Assembly (NCBI GenBank): GCA_905235575.1
Contig: CAJOLZ010000004.1
Coordinates: forward strand, 29,364-93,363
Length of the DNA stretch: 64,000 nucleotides
Source: an uncultured Bacteroidaceae bacterium
GTDB taxonomy: Bacteria > Bacteroidota > Bacteroidia > Bacteroidales > Bacteroidaceae
Direction: 5' to 3'
How positions within the stretch are numbered: the stretch's first letter is position 1; every line of letters begins with the position of its first letter. The notes beneath the pieces were generated by a model. It saw only the letters and a program-made list of their open reading frames with translations. It was not told where the DNA came from and ran no database searches. Below are positions 56,586 to 64,000 of this stretch, in pieces. A program made the position numbers and the translations under genes.

Positions 56586-58943
56586 CTACTGCCCCACTTC
56601 GCGGATAGCAATGCGGTCCACGTCGGGAGCCCATCCGTCGGAGGGAGCACGCAGTGTGATGGTGTTGTCGCCCTTCCGCAGGTGCAGTTTCATCTTATAC
56701 CAACCCAATCCCTGGGGACCATACGTATTGTACGACGAGGCATTTCCGCGCATCGTTATCGTTCCTGCCGACGTTCCGTTCAGCAGAATTTCGGTGCTGC
56801 GGTCCTCCTCCGTCGAATAATAAATGGTCACGACATACTCGCCCTCGCGCTTGGCCTTCACACGTCTGAACGAGAGCGAGCGTCCCAGCCCGATATCGCC
56901 CACCATGGCACCGGCCGAGGCATAGAGCGCCTCGGCCTTTTTTATGGTCAGGCCCTCGGAGAGCAGGTTGGCCTTTGCCTCGGCTTCGTAGATTATTTCG
57001 CGTCGAGGTGTGGGCAACGTGGCGTCTTCGGAGATTTGCACGAGGAAACCACCGCCGTCCATCTCGGGGATGCGGAGGATGGTTGAGCGCGAGACGGTGC
57101 GACGTTCAAACACCATGTCGGTGCGGCACGTACCATCGCGATAGATGTATGCCGTGTAGGTCTTTCCCTTGGGCAGGAACGTGAGGGGCAGACGTGCCGT
57201 GCGCTCCCCGACCGTAGCACCTGAGAGCCACCAGTCGGTGCCGTTGCGGCGCGCTATGGTCGTGTATTGTTGCACCTCGGCTTCCAGCAATCGGCTCTCG
57301 TCCCATGTCGCAGGGATGCGCCTCATCACGTCAAGTCCCAGGAAATACCGCAGGTTCTCTGGACTTTCGCATACGTGCAAAAGACCGTTTTCGAAACCCA
57401 CGAGCAAGCCCATGCGCTGTGCCTGAGAGACGTTGGAAAGCAGTGTTCCCATGCGCAGGGCGAAGTCGCCGGGAGTGAAATCGGCCTGACCGATGACATT
57501 GCGTGTCAGGAACAGGTTCACGTGGTGCTCGGCATTCATGGCTGCCTCACGCTGTCGGTTCCAAAAATTCTGTTCGCCGCCCAGCACCGCCTCGTACGAA
57601 AGCAGGTGGGGATAGGTGCGGCGCAAGCCCGATGGACGTGTGCATCCATGGAAGTTCACCAGCATGTGATGACGTGCGGCACAGCGCAGCAGGTTCTCCA
57701 TGCGCTGCATCGTTTCGTGCGAATCGTCCTCCCAGAAGTCAACCTTGATGCCGGCAATTCCCCACTTCTCCCATTCGGAAAGGGTGGCGTCCATCTGTTC
57801 GTTCGAGAAAGCCTTGTTGTATTCCAGCACGGCCGTTTCCCACAGCAGCACCTTCACGCCCTTTTGCCGGGCATAGTCCACGGTCTGGCGTATGGTGGCT
57901 GCGTTCCATCCGGCATCCACCAGAATGTACTCCCAACCCATATCCGCAGCCAGATCGACGTAGAGACTATCGGCTCCCTCACGTGTATAAGGCTCATATC
58001 CGCAGCCGTCGGTGCCGCCCCAGTCCCACGAGGCGCGCCCCGGCCGAATCCAATCGGTATCGGTCATCTGCGTGGGTGGGTTCAGACTTTCCGTCATTAC
58101 CGACTCGAAGATGGTGGACAGCGAGCCTGTGATGGCCATGCGCCAGGGTGTGTGGAGTGGCAGGGAGAGTCTGAGACGCTGCGGTTTGTCCTCGGCAAAG
58201 TCCTTCGTATTTCCGGCATAGCTGAACGAGAATTCGCCCTCGCGGTCTTCGGCTCGCAGGAGCGACGACGAGTATCTGCCGTCGTTGGCTGCCTCGCTCA
58301 GCAGCAGATAGTCCGTGGCGTTGCTCACCAATGCAGGTGCATTCAGGCGGCGGTCACCTTGTTCGGTGAGCATCTGCTGCCAGTCGTAACGTCGGTAGTA
58401 CGATTCGTAGGGATAGTTTGGTGAGTTGATGCCTCCGATGAATTTCGAGCCCAGACAGTAGTCGAAGTCGGCAACGCGCAGGCGGCTGCAGTCGTCGGTG
58501 ATGGTGAGCGAGGCGATTTCCTCCGAGCTGCCCACCGTGTAGCGAAACGCGAAGCCATCGTCGTAGATGCGGAAGAACACCCCCAGCGAAAGGTTCCGTT
58601 CGCCGCGCAGGGAGAGTGACAGTTGGCGGCAATGGTTCCGGCAGAGGCGGTGTTTTCCGGAAAAGAGCGTATATTCCTCGTTTACCTCGTCCGTGCTTTT
58701 CGAGACAAAGGTGAGCGCGCGACTCAGGTCGGCCTCCTCCGTAACCAGGCCCAGGGGCGAAAGTTCCACCAGACGACGACCGTCGCGAAGCACTTCGTAC
58801 GACAGGCGACCATCATCCAGATGCGCCACCAACTGCAAGTGGCCGTCGGGCGAAGACACCGGATATTCATCGGCACGCAGGGGCAGGACAGCCACAAAGA
58901 CAAGGAGCCCTGCCAGAAATTTTTCTCGGGCTTTCATCGGCAA
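56586..58943 (-). CDS. GH97 glycoside hydrolase with C-terminal CBM-like domain
   Basis: A 785-residue exported enzyme (signal KFLAGLLVFVAVLPLRADE). An N-terminal beta-sandwich is followed by the TIM barrel (WDWGGTDGCGYEPYTREGAD, YILVDAGWNAATIRQTVDYA, VKVLLWE). GIKVDFWEDD places Asp at the nucleophile position of retaining GH97 alpha-galactosidases such as BT1871, while inverting SusB-type enzymes use Glu. LLSYEAVLGGEQNFW offers the acid/base Glu. From about residue 650 a CBM6/35-like domain follows (IYEAEAKANLL to GWAPDVDRIAIREVGQ). The methyltransferase gene lies 6 nt upstream. Confidence 0.9.
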   Translation of the reverse strand: MPMKAREKFLAGLLVFVAVLPLRADEYPVSSPDGHLQLVAHLDDGRLSYEVLRDGRRLVELSPLGLVTEEADLSRALTFVSKSTDEVNEEYTLFSGKHRLCRNHCRQLSLSLRGERNLSLGVFFRIYDDGFAFRYTVGSSEEIASLTITDDCSRLRVADFDYCLGSKFIGGINSPNYPYESYYRRYDWQQMLTEQGDRRLNAPALVSNATDYLLLSEAANDGRYSSSLLRAEDREGEFSFSYAGNTKDFAEDKPQRLRLSLPLHTPWRMAITGSLSTIFESVMTESLNPPTQMTDTDWIRPGRASWDWGGTDGCGYEPYTREGADSLYVDLAADMGWEYILVDAGWNAATIRQTVDYARQKGVKVLLWETAVLEYNKAFSNEQMDATLSEWEKWGIAGIKVDFWEDDSHETMQRMENLLRCAARHHMLVNFHGCTRPSGLRRTYPHLLSYEAVLGGEQNFWNRQREAAMNAEHHVNLFLTRNVIGQADFTPGDFALRMGTLLSNVSQAQRMGLLVGFENGLLHVCESPENLRYFLGLDVMRRIPATWDESRLLEAEVQQYTTIARRNGTDWWLSGATVGERTARLPLTFLPKGKTYTAYIYRDGTCRTDMVFERRTVSRSTILRIPEMDGGGFLVQISEDATLPTPRREIIYEAEAKANLLSEGLTIKKAEALYASAGAMVGDIGLGRSLSFRRVKAKREGEYVVTIYYSTEEDRSTEILLNGTSAGTITMRGNASSYNTYGPQGLGWYKMKLHLRKGDNTITLRAPSDGWAPDVDRIAIREVGQ

Positions 58944-58949
58944 GAGGTT

Positions 58950-59735
58950 TTATTGGAGCAGGTAGAACGCCGAGGTGGTGTAGAAATTGCGCACGTATGT
59001 CAAGTCTGCGAAGAAAGGCCACAGACGGCGCGGCTGCAGGTGGAACTTCTGTTTGTAATGGGGATTGATGAGCCACAGCGTGCGGTCCTTGATGCTAAAG
59101 CCGGCACCGACCGCCAGTTCTTCGAAACTCTCGATGGGCACACGGGCGCGGCGGATGCTCAACAGCTCGTTGATGTCCTTTTCCGAAGCGCCGCTCCATT
59201 CGAGCAGCGTCGTATACATCGAGAGGGGCAGCAGGTGGATGTATGGCAGTTTGGAAGCGAAGCCGGCGCATATCTGCTGGTGGCCGCCGAAGGGATTCTG
59301 CCAGGCGGGGAAGCCAAAGAAGACGATGCCGCCACGCCGCAGGAAAGGCCGTATGTGTGCAAGGAAATCCTGCTTGTAGGGCGGTTCTATGTGCTCTATC
59401 ACGTCGTGGACGAGCACCAGGTCGTAGCGAGCATCCTCGTCGGTCGGCGGTTCGGACTGGATGAAGTTCTGGCAAAGGAAGGTGCCCTCGTAGCCACTTT
59501 CGGCGAAGAACCGCTGGGCATCGGCTATGCGTCCGCTGCTCAGGTCTACGCCCGTCACGCTGCAACCGGCCTCGGCAAACGGCAAGAGGTTGCCGCCGTC
59601 GCCACAACCTATCTCAAGCACCCGCGTGAAGGGCGTCAGCGGAAGGTAGGGGCGGAGGTAGTCCAGATAATACTCACGCGCGGTATTCGCCAGCTCGTTG
59701 AAATACTGTTTCCTATTGTGGTGTCTCTCTTGCAT
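58950..59735 (-). CDS. Class I SAM-dependent methyltransferase
   Basis: A 261-residue cytoplasmic protein with the Rossmann SAM site VLEIGCGDGGNLLPFAEAGC near residues 39-58, the Asp of VTGVDLS, and YDLVLVHDVIEHIE. The C-terminal half (INPHYKQKFHLQPRRLWPFF) resembles methyltransferases found in polysaccharide or lipid clusters, but the substrate cannot be read. It is first in an operon with GH97, from a strong promoter at 59815-59846. Confidence 0.83.
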   Translation of the reverse strand: MQERHHNRKQYFNELANTAREYYLDYLRPYLPLTPFTRVLEIGCGDGGNLLPFAEAGCSVTGVDLSSGRIADAQRFFAESGYEGTFLCQNFIQSEPPTDEDARYDLVLVHDVIEHIEPPYKQDFLAHIRPFLRRGGIVFFGFPAWQNPFGGHQQICAGFASKLPYIHLLPLSMYTTLLEWSGASEKDINELLSIRRARVPIESFEELAVGAGFSIKDRTLWLINPHYKQKFHLQPRRLWPFFADLTYVRNFYTTSAFYLLQ

Positions 59736-59814
59736 GGTCTGTTCCCGATTGAGATATTATATAAATAAGGTACGTAGCGAATTTTGCTGCCGCGCACCAC
59801 GCAGAAGCGCTCTG

Positions 59815-59846
59815 CAAAGTTACGACGAAGCGAGCGAAAAGCCAAA
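59815..59846 (-). promoter_or_regulatory. Promoter of the methyltransferase-GH97 operon
   Basis: Minus-strand TTTG (59843-59846), 20 bp, TAACTTTG (59815-59822). Confidence 0.8.
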
Positions 59847-59938
59847 TTTATTTGACCCGAATCGGTCATTCACTCACATCAGCGTGAAAATTGTTTCGAG
59901 TCGATTGCCGATGGTGTCCTTGAAACAGCGTCCGGAAA

Positions 59939-60025
59939 CGCACCACGCTGCGACGCGCAACGCACCACGGTGCGACAGCCGACGCAGCACGGTGCGACAG
60001 CCGTCGCACCGTGCTGCGTTTTTTT
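59939..60025 (+). repeat. Modular hairpin element (family A), copy 11
   Basis: Three left arms (linkers gcgcaa... and agccga, 22-bp period), loop agcc, right arm GTCGCACCGTGCTGCG, then seven T. The last hairpin is perfect. Both neighbouring genes are on the minus strand, so the plus-strand T-tract has no transcript to end. Confidence 0.9.
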
Positions 60026-60035
60026 CACTCCGAAG

Positions 60036-60155
60036 GACAAATGCTGCGAGACGTTACCATCAGCACGATGCGGCGAGCAATATCAATAGGGCACAAAAAA
60101 AGCCTCACCTACAAGAGGCAAGGCTATTTTGTCGGTACGAAGACCGATTCGATTC
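60036..60155 (+). repeat. Dispersed repeat family B, diverged copy
   Basis: GCACAAAAAAAGCCTC, CTACAAGAGG, TTTTGTCGGT and GACCGATTCG align in order with positions 20-95. A matching left end (GACCCGAATCGGTC, 59854-59867) lies before hairpin element 11, so the B ends may enclose that element. Confidence 0.45.
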
Positions 60156-60180
60156 CCGTATTTTCGGAGAACGGTCTTTG

Positions 60181-61191
60181 TCAACCTATGTTCCCGACAC
60201 TTATCAGATATTCGGCAATCTGCACCGCGTTGAGGGCTGCACCCTTCTTGATCTGGTCTCCCACGAGCCAGAAGGTGATGCCGTTGGGGTTGGCAAGGTC
60301 GCGGCGGATGCGTCCCACATATACATCGTCTGTGCCAGCCAGGAAGAGGGGCATGGGATAGACCTTATTTGCAGGATCGTCCATGAGCTTGACGCCCTGC
60401 CCCTGACGGATGGCCTCGGCAAAGTCGCCCGGGGAAACAGGTTCTTCGGTCTCGGCCCACACGGCTTCGCTATGGCTGCGCAGACTGGGCACTCTCACAC
60501 ACATGGCCGAGCAGGCGGCATCGGTGTGCATAATCTTGCGCGTCTCGTTGAACATCTTCATCTCCTCCTTGGTATATCCGTTGTCGGTGAAGACGTCAAT
60601 CTGAGGTATCACGTTGTATGCCAGCTGATAAGCGAATTTCTGCACGGTGGCGGGACGTCCGTCGAGCACCTCGCGATACTGCTGCTCCAGTTCGGCCATG
60701 GCTGCTGCTCCGGCTCCGCTGGCAGCCTGATACGAGGCTACATGGATGCGGCGTATGTGGCTCAGGCGCTCGAGGCACTGCAGAACCACTACCATCATGA
60801 TAGTGGTGCAGTTGGGGTTGGCAATGATGCCGCGAGGGCGTACCAGGGCATCCTCGGCATTGCACTCGGGCACCACGAGGGGCACCTCGTCGTCCATACG
60901 GAAAGCACTGGAGTTATCAATCATCACAGCACCATACTTGGTGATGGTTTCGGCATATTCCTTACTCGTGCTGGCACCGGCGCTGGCGAAAGCGATGTCC
61001 ACACCACGGAAATCGTCGTTATGCTGGAGGAGCTTCACCTCTATTTCCTTGCCACGGAACGTGTATTTAGTTCCGGCACTGCGCTGACTTCCAAAGAGAA
61101 GCAGTTCGTCGATGGGAAAGTTTCTCTCGTCCAAGACACGCAGGAATTCCTGCCCTACGGCGCCGCTGGCACCTACTATTGCTACTTTCAT
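60181..61191 (-). CDS. asd: Aspartate-semialdehyde dehydrogenase
   Basis: A 336-residue enzyme making aspartate semialdehyde for lysine/DAP, threonine and methionine synthesis. The start [20 protein letters not shown] at 61191 gives the NADP site; the longer frame upstream is not used. The catalytic Cys is in [14 protein letters not shown] near residue 129, the His in [14 protein letters not shown] near 240. Length is normal. A -7 box, TACCTTTG, lies at 61243-61250 (minus). Confidence 0.96.
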   Translation of the reverse strand: MKVAIVGASGAVGQEFLRVLDERNFPIDELLLFGSQRSAGTKYTFRGKEIEVKLLQHNDDFRGVDIAFASAGASTSKEYAETITKYGAVMIDNSSAFRMDDEVPLVVPECNAEDALVRPRGIIANPNCTTIMMVVVLQCLERLSHIRRIHVASYQAASGAGAAAMAELEQQYREVLDGRPATVQKFAYQLAYNVIPQIDVFTDNGYTKEEMKMFNETRKIMHTDAACSAMCVRVPSLRSHSEAVWAETEEPVSPGDFAEAIRQGQGVKLMDDPANKVYPMPLFLAGTDDVYVGRIRRDLANPNGITFWLVGDQIKKGAALNAVQIAEYLISVGNIG

Positions 61192-61242
61192 ATTTTCTCT
61201 TTTATTATCCTTTACCTTAAAAACTTTGTCCAAAATTCGCTG

Positions 61243-61250
61243 CAAAGGTA
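61243..61250 (-). promoter_or_regulatory. -7 box of asd
   Basis: Minus-strand TACCTTTG about 50 bp before the asd start; no convincing -33. Confidence 0.5.
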
Positions 61251-61345
61251 CGGCTTTTTCCTGAAATAGACGGGCTACGGCCGCGATTTCTTGATATTTT
61301 TGCCGAGCAAGCGCAAATAAATATGGCTTTTCGCGCGCATAATCG

Positions 61346-61531
61346 TACCTTTGAGCATACGCTCGAAAGTATTTCCGCTCGAACGTGCACAACCGAAAAA
61401 ATGTTTTTCGTTATGCACTTTGCTCGCTTATTCGTACCTTTGAGATAAGACTCGAAAGTACTTCCGCTCGAACGTGCAAACTCGAAAAAATGTTTTTCGT
61501 TTTGCACTTTGCTCGCTTATTCGTACCTTTG
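61346..61531 (+). promoter_or_regulatory. Tandem 89-bp promoter repeats upstream of the antiporter gene
   Basis: TACCTTTG occurs at 61346, 61435 and 61524, exactly 89 bp apart. Two near-identical units each hold CTCGAAAGTA, TTCCGCTCGAACGTGCA, the palindrome CGAAAAAATGTTTTTCG and GCACTTTGCTCGCTTATTCG. The last copy has the best -33 (TTTTG, 19 bp). Confidence 0.7.
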
Positions 61532-61553
61532 CACGAAATTAGGTGGATAACAG

Positions 61554-63677
61554 ATGACAATAGCGACAGTCATAGCAAATATGAGCGGTGCACTGATAAC
61601 CGACCCCACGTGGATTTTCTTCCTCGTGCTGGTCATCATTCTGTTTGCACCCCTGCTGTTTCGCCGCATCCACATTCCGCACATCATCGGACTCATTATG
61701 GCCGGCATCGTGGTGGGACCGTACGGTTTCAACATCCTGGCCCGCGACAGTTCGTTCGAACTCTTCGGAAAAGTAGGCATCTACTACATCATGTTCCTGG
61801 CCGGACTGGAACTGAACATGGGCAGCGTGCAACGCCATGGGCGACAGGGACTGCTCTACGGCGTGCTCACCTTCTGCATTCCTTTTGCAGCTGGTCTGTT
61901 GGTGGGAAAATACGTGCTACACTACAACCTGCCCACCAGCATATTACTCAGCTGCATACTCGCTTCGCATACGCTGGTGAGCTACCCCATCGTAAGTCGA
62001 TACGGACTGGGGAGACACCGCGTGGTGGTGGTCAGTGTCGTTGCCACCGCATTCGCCATCTTTGCGGCACTGCTTACGCTGGCCCTCACGGTGGGCAGTT
62101 TGAATCCCAATACAACAAGCCTGACATGGCTTATTTTCGCAGTCAAATGTATCGCCTATGGCGTGGTGGTCGTATTTGCTTTCCCACGTGTGGGACGATG
62201 GTTCCTGCGCCGCTACGACGATGCCGTCATCCAGTACATCTTCATTCTTGCGATGGTGTTTCTGAGTGCCGCACTGGCAGAACTCGCGGGACTTGAGGGC
62301 CTGCTGGGAGCCTTCCTGGCTGGTCTGACGCTGAATCGACTGATTCCTTACACAAGTCCGCTGATGAATCACGTGGAATTTGTGGGCAACGCACTCTTCA
62401 TCCCCTACTTCCTCATCGGTGTGGGTATGATTATCGACGTGAGTGTGATGTTGCACACACACGATGCCATGTGCATGATTGCCATCGTGGTGACAGGCAC
62501 ACTCACAAAATGGTTGGCAGCCGGAATGATGTCGCAAGTGATGAACTCCGGTAACGGGAGCACGTGGCTGATGTTCGGACTGACAAACGCTCACGCGGCA
62601 GGTGCACTGGCCATCGTGATGGTAGGCAGCGACCCCAAGGTGGGACTCATCGACTCATCGATGCTCAACGGGATTGTGATGCTCATCCTCTTCTCGTGCA
62701 TCATCAGTTCGCTGGCCACAGGACGAGGTGCCAAGCAGCTGGCGTTGAGTGACACGACGCTGGAGGAAAACCGAGGTTCGTATCACGGAAAATGTCTCGT
62801 CACCTATTCGCAAGAGGAAAGTGTGGATGTGATGACGCAACTGGCCATCCTCATTCGCAACCCCTACATCGCCGACAGCCTGATGGGCCTCTCGGTGGCA
62901 TACGACAACGAAGGTAGCGAAGAGATGCACCGCCACGGCAAGGAACTGCTGCGGAAAGCCAAGCTGGTGGCTGCGGCGGCCAACGTGCAGATGGCAACGC
63001 TGAATCGCATGAGCACCAACATAGCACGCGGCATATTGCACACACTGAAGGAATATGACGTGGGCGAAGTCATCGTATGTCTGACCGACCGCGAGACGGG
63101 AATGCCAAAGGCCTCGCTGGGTAATATCATCGACAACGTACTGAGCGGTTCACACCGCGAACTGATGGCCATCCGTGCCATCGTACCGCCGGGAACTTTG
63201 CGGCAAGTAGTGGTGGTGGTGCCCGAGAAGGCCGAATACGAAGTGGGCTTCTACAAATGGCTGGAGCACCTGTGCCGCATTGGCGAACAGACCGATTGCC
63301 GCGTGGAATTCCGTGCACACCCTGCCACGATGTGGTACATACAGGGCTACATGGGGCAGAAACACCCGCATGTGAGGGCCTCTTATGTGCCGATGCCCAA
63401 GTGGAGCGGACTGCAAGAACTTTACGGAAAACTGGGTCAAGACCAGATGTTGGTCGTGGTAACAGCACGTCCGGGATTCATCAGCTACACCGATGCCATG
63501 GGCATGCTACCCCAGCAACTGAACGAACATTTCAGCGACACAAGCATCATGTTGCTATATCCCGACCAGTGGGGCGACCCGATGGAGACTGTTTCGGTGT
63601 TCTCACCAAACGGCACTGCTGTCACCCGTCAACCGCAAGACCTGGGCAGTTGGCTGCGGCGACATCTATTCCGCAGC
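61554..63677 (+). CDS. CPA2-type cation/proton antiporter with C-terminal cytoplasmic domain
   Basis: The frame opens MTIATVIANMSGALITDPTW. About 12 membrane helices follow to residue 395 or so, with family motifs HIIGLIMAGIVVGPYGFNIL, IMFLAGLELNMGSVQRHGRQ, AGLEGLLGAFLAGLTLNRLI and FVGNALFIPYFLIGVGMIID. A cytoplasmic part of about 300 residues is universal-stress-like (VIVCLTDRETGMPKASLGNI). It exchanges Na+ or K+ for protons. No stop codon separates it from the subtilase N-terminus at 63678; the two are in one frame. The true C-terminus is therefore uncertain. Confidence 0.88.
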
Positions 63678-64000
63678 ATGAGCCTGATGGCGTTGCTTTT
63701 CTTTTCATTGACAGTTCAGGCACAGCAACCGGCACTGTACAAAATGTCATCCTTTGTCCGCCAAGCCGCACTTCGACATGCAACCACCGCCTCCGAACAG
63801 CATCGGGCAAAGCAACGAGACGTGTCGCACCTCTGCGCACTGGTACGCACTTCCGATGTGTCGGCACTGAAGGAAGAGGGTTGTCAGACGCTTGCACAAT
63901 GGGGCGACATCTACATCACCGACATTCCCATGAACCGACTTGCCATGCTTTCGCTGCGTCCCGAAGTGAAGCGAATCGAGGCAGGCAAACGATGTGACGC
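63678..64000 (+). CDS. N-terminus of a probable S8 (subtilisin-like) peptidase, cut by window edge
   Basis: From the internal ATG at 63678 the frame reads a signal peptide (MSLMALLFFSLTVQAQ) and QPALYKMSSFVRQAALRHAT. LCALVRTSDVSALKEEGCQ and LAQWGDIYITDIPMNRLAML follow, the propeptide pattern of Bacteroidales S8 peptidases. The catalytic domain lies outside the window. It is probably secreted, possibly through T9SS. It continues the antiporter frame with no stop between, so either a fusion or a nearby indel exists. Confidence 0.65.
   Translation, partial: MSLMALLFFSLTVQAQQPALYKMSSFVRQAALRHATTASEQHRAKQRDVSHLCALVRTSDVSALKEEGCQTLAQWGDIYITDIPMNRLAMLSLRPEVKRIEAGKRCD

Noticed and set aside
8637..60025. 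Hairpin elements as CRISPR arrays or plain terminators only
   Set aside because: There are no unique spacers between arms, and several copies have a plus-strand T-tract with no upstream plus-strand gene or beside an existing terminator.

Overview
The window looks like a chromosomal segment of a Bacteroidales bacterium, most likely Prevotellaceae or a close family. The evidence is a type IX secretion (T9SS) core operon, T9SS C-terminal sorting sequences, GH97 and GH127 glycosidases, Bacteroidetes-type promoters (TTTG or TTG, 19-20 bp, TAnnTTTG) in front of many genes, and a large type II-C Cas9. The exact genus cannot be fixed from the sequence alone.

Layout. 1-8.4 kb: a minus-strand operon with GH127 arabinofuranosidase, a glutaminase A-like lipoprotein, a GLUG-repeat T9SS cargo broken by two frameshifts, and a 52-residue small protein. 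8.8-10.7 kb: lpxB and surE. 10.9-16.8 kb: parA, parB, a DUF5683-like protein, an MltD-like transglycosylase and rel/spoT. 17-20 kb: a MerR-type regulator divergent from alaS. 20.2-20.9 kb: a truncated outer-membrane beta-barrel gene. 21.4-29.9 kb: porP-gldK-gldL-gldM-gldN, with priA overlapping gldN. 30-36.9 kb: a complete, AT-richer type II-C CRISPR-Cas locus (tracrRNA, cas9, cas1, cas2, ten repeats and nine spacers), bracketed by an 86-bp near-perfect direct repeat. 37-47.7 kb: FKBP lipoprotein, glyS, M16 peptidase, topoisomerase IV subunit A-like protein, DUF3316 protein, S41 peptidase. 47.7-50.8 kb: tRNA-Leu, a NamZ-like exo-muramidase, a long intergenic stretch with a candidate small RNA, and a gamma-carbonic-anhydrase-like protein. 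50.9-64 kb: aminopeptidase P, fasciclin lipoprotein, lipoprotein aldose epimerase, GH97 plus a methyltransferase, asd, and a cation/H+ antiporter whose frame runs without a stop into the N-terminus of a subtilase that leaves the window.

The most unusual content is intergenic. Eleven copies of a modular element are built from 16-nt arms with strict spacing: 4-nt loops between a left and a right arm, and 6-nt linkers between arms of the same orientation. Hairpins in different copies use different arm sequences yet stay perfectly paired, and every T-tract lies on the same strand. Two further dispersed repeat families (a MITE-like element with ends near ACCCGAATCGGTC, and a roughly 140-bp family) lie beside some copies. 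Almost identical copies of the hairpin element flank the CRISPR-Cas locus, which suggests recombination at these repeats delivered or duplicated the boundary of the island. Within the CRISPR locus each repeat carries a Bacteroidetes promoter, and the predicted cas9 leader is antisense to tracrRNA.
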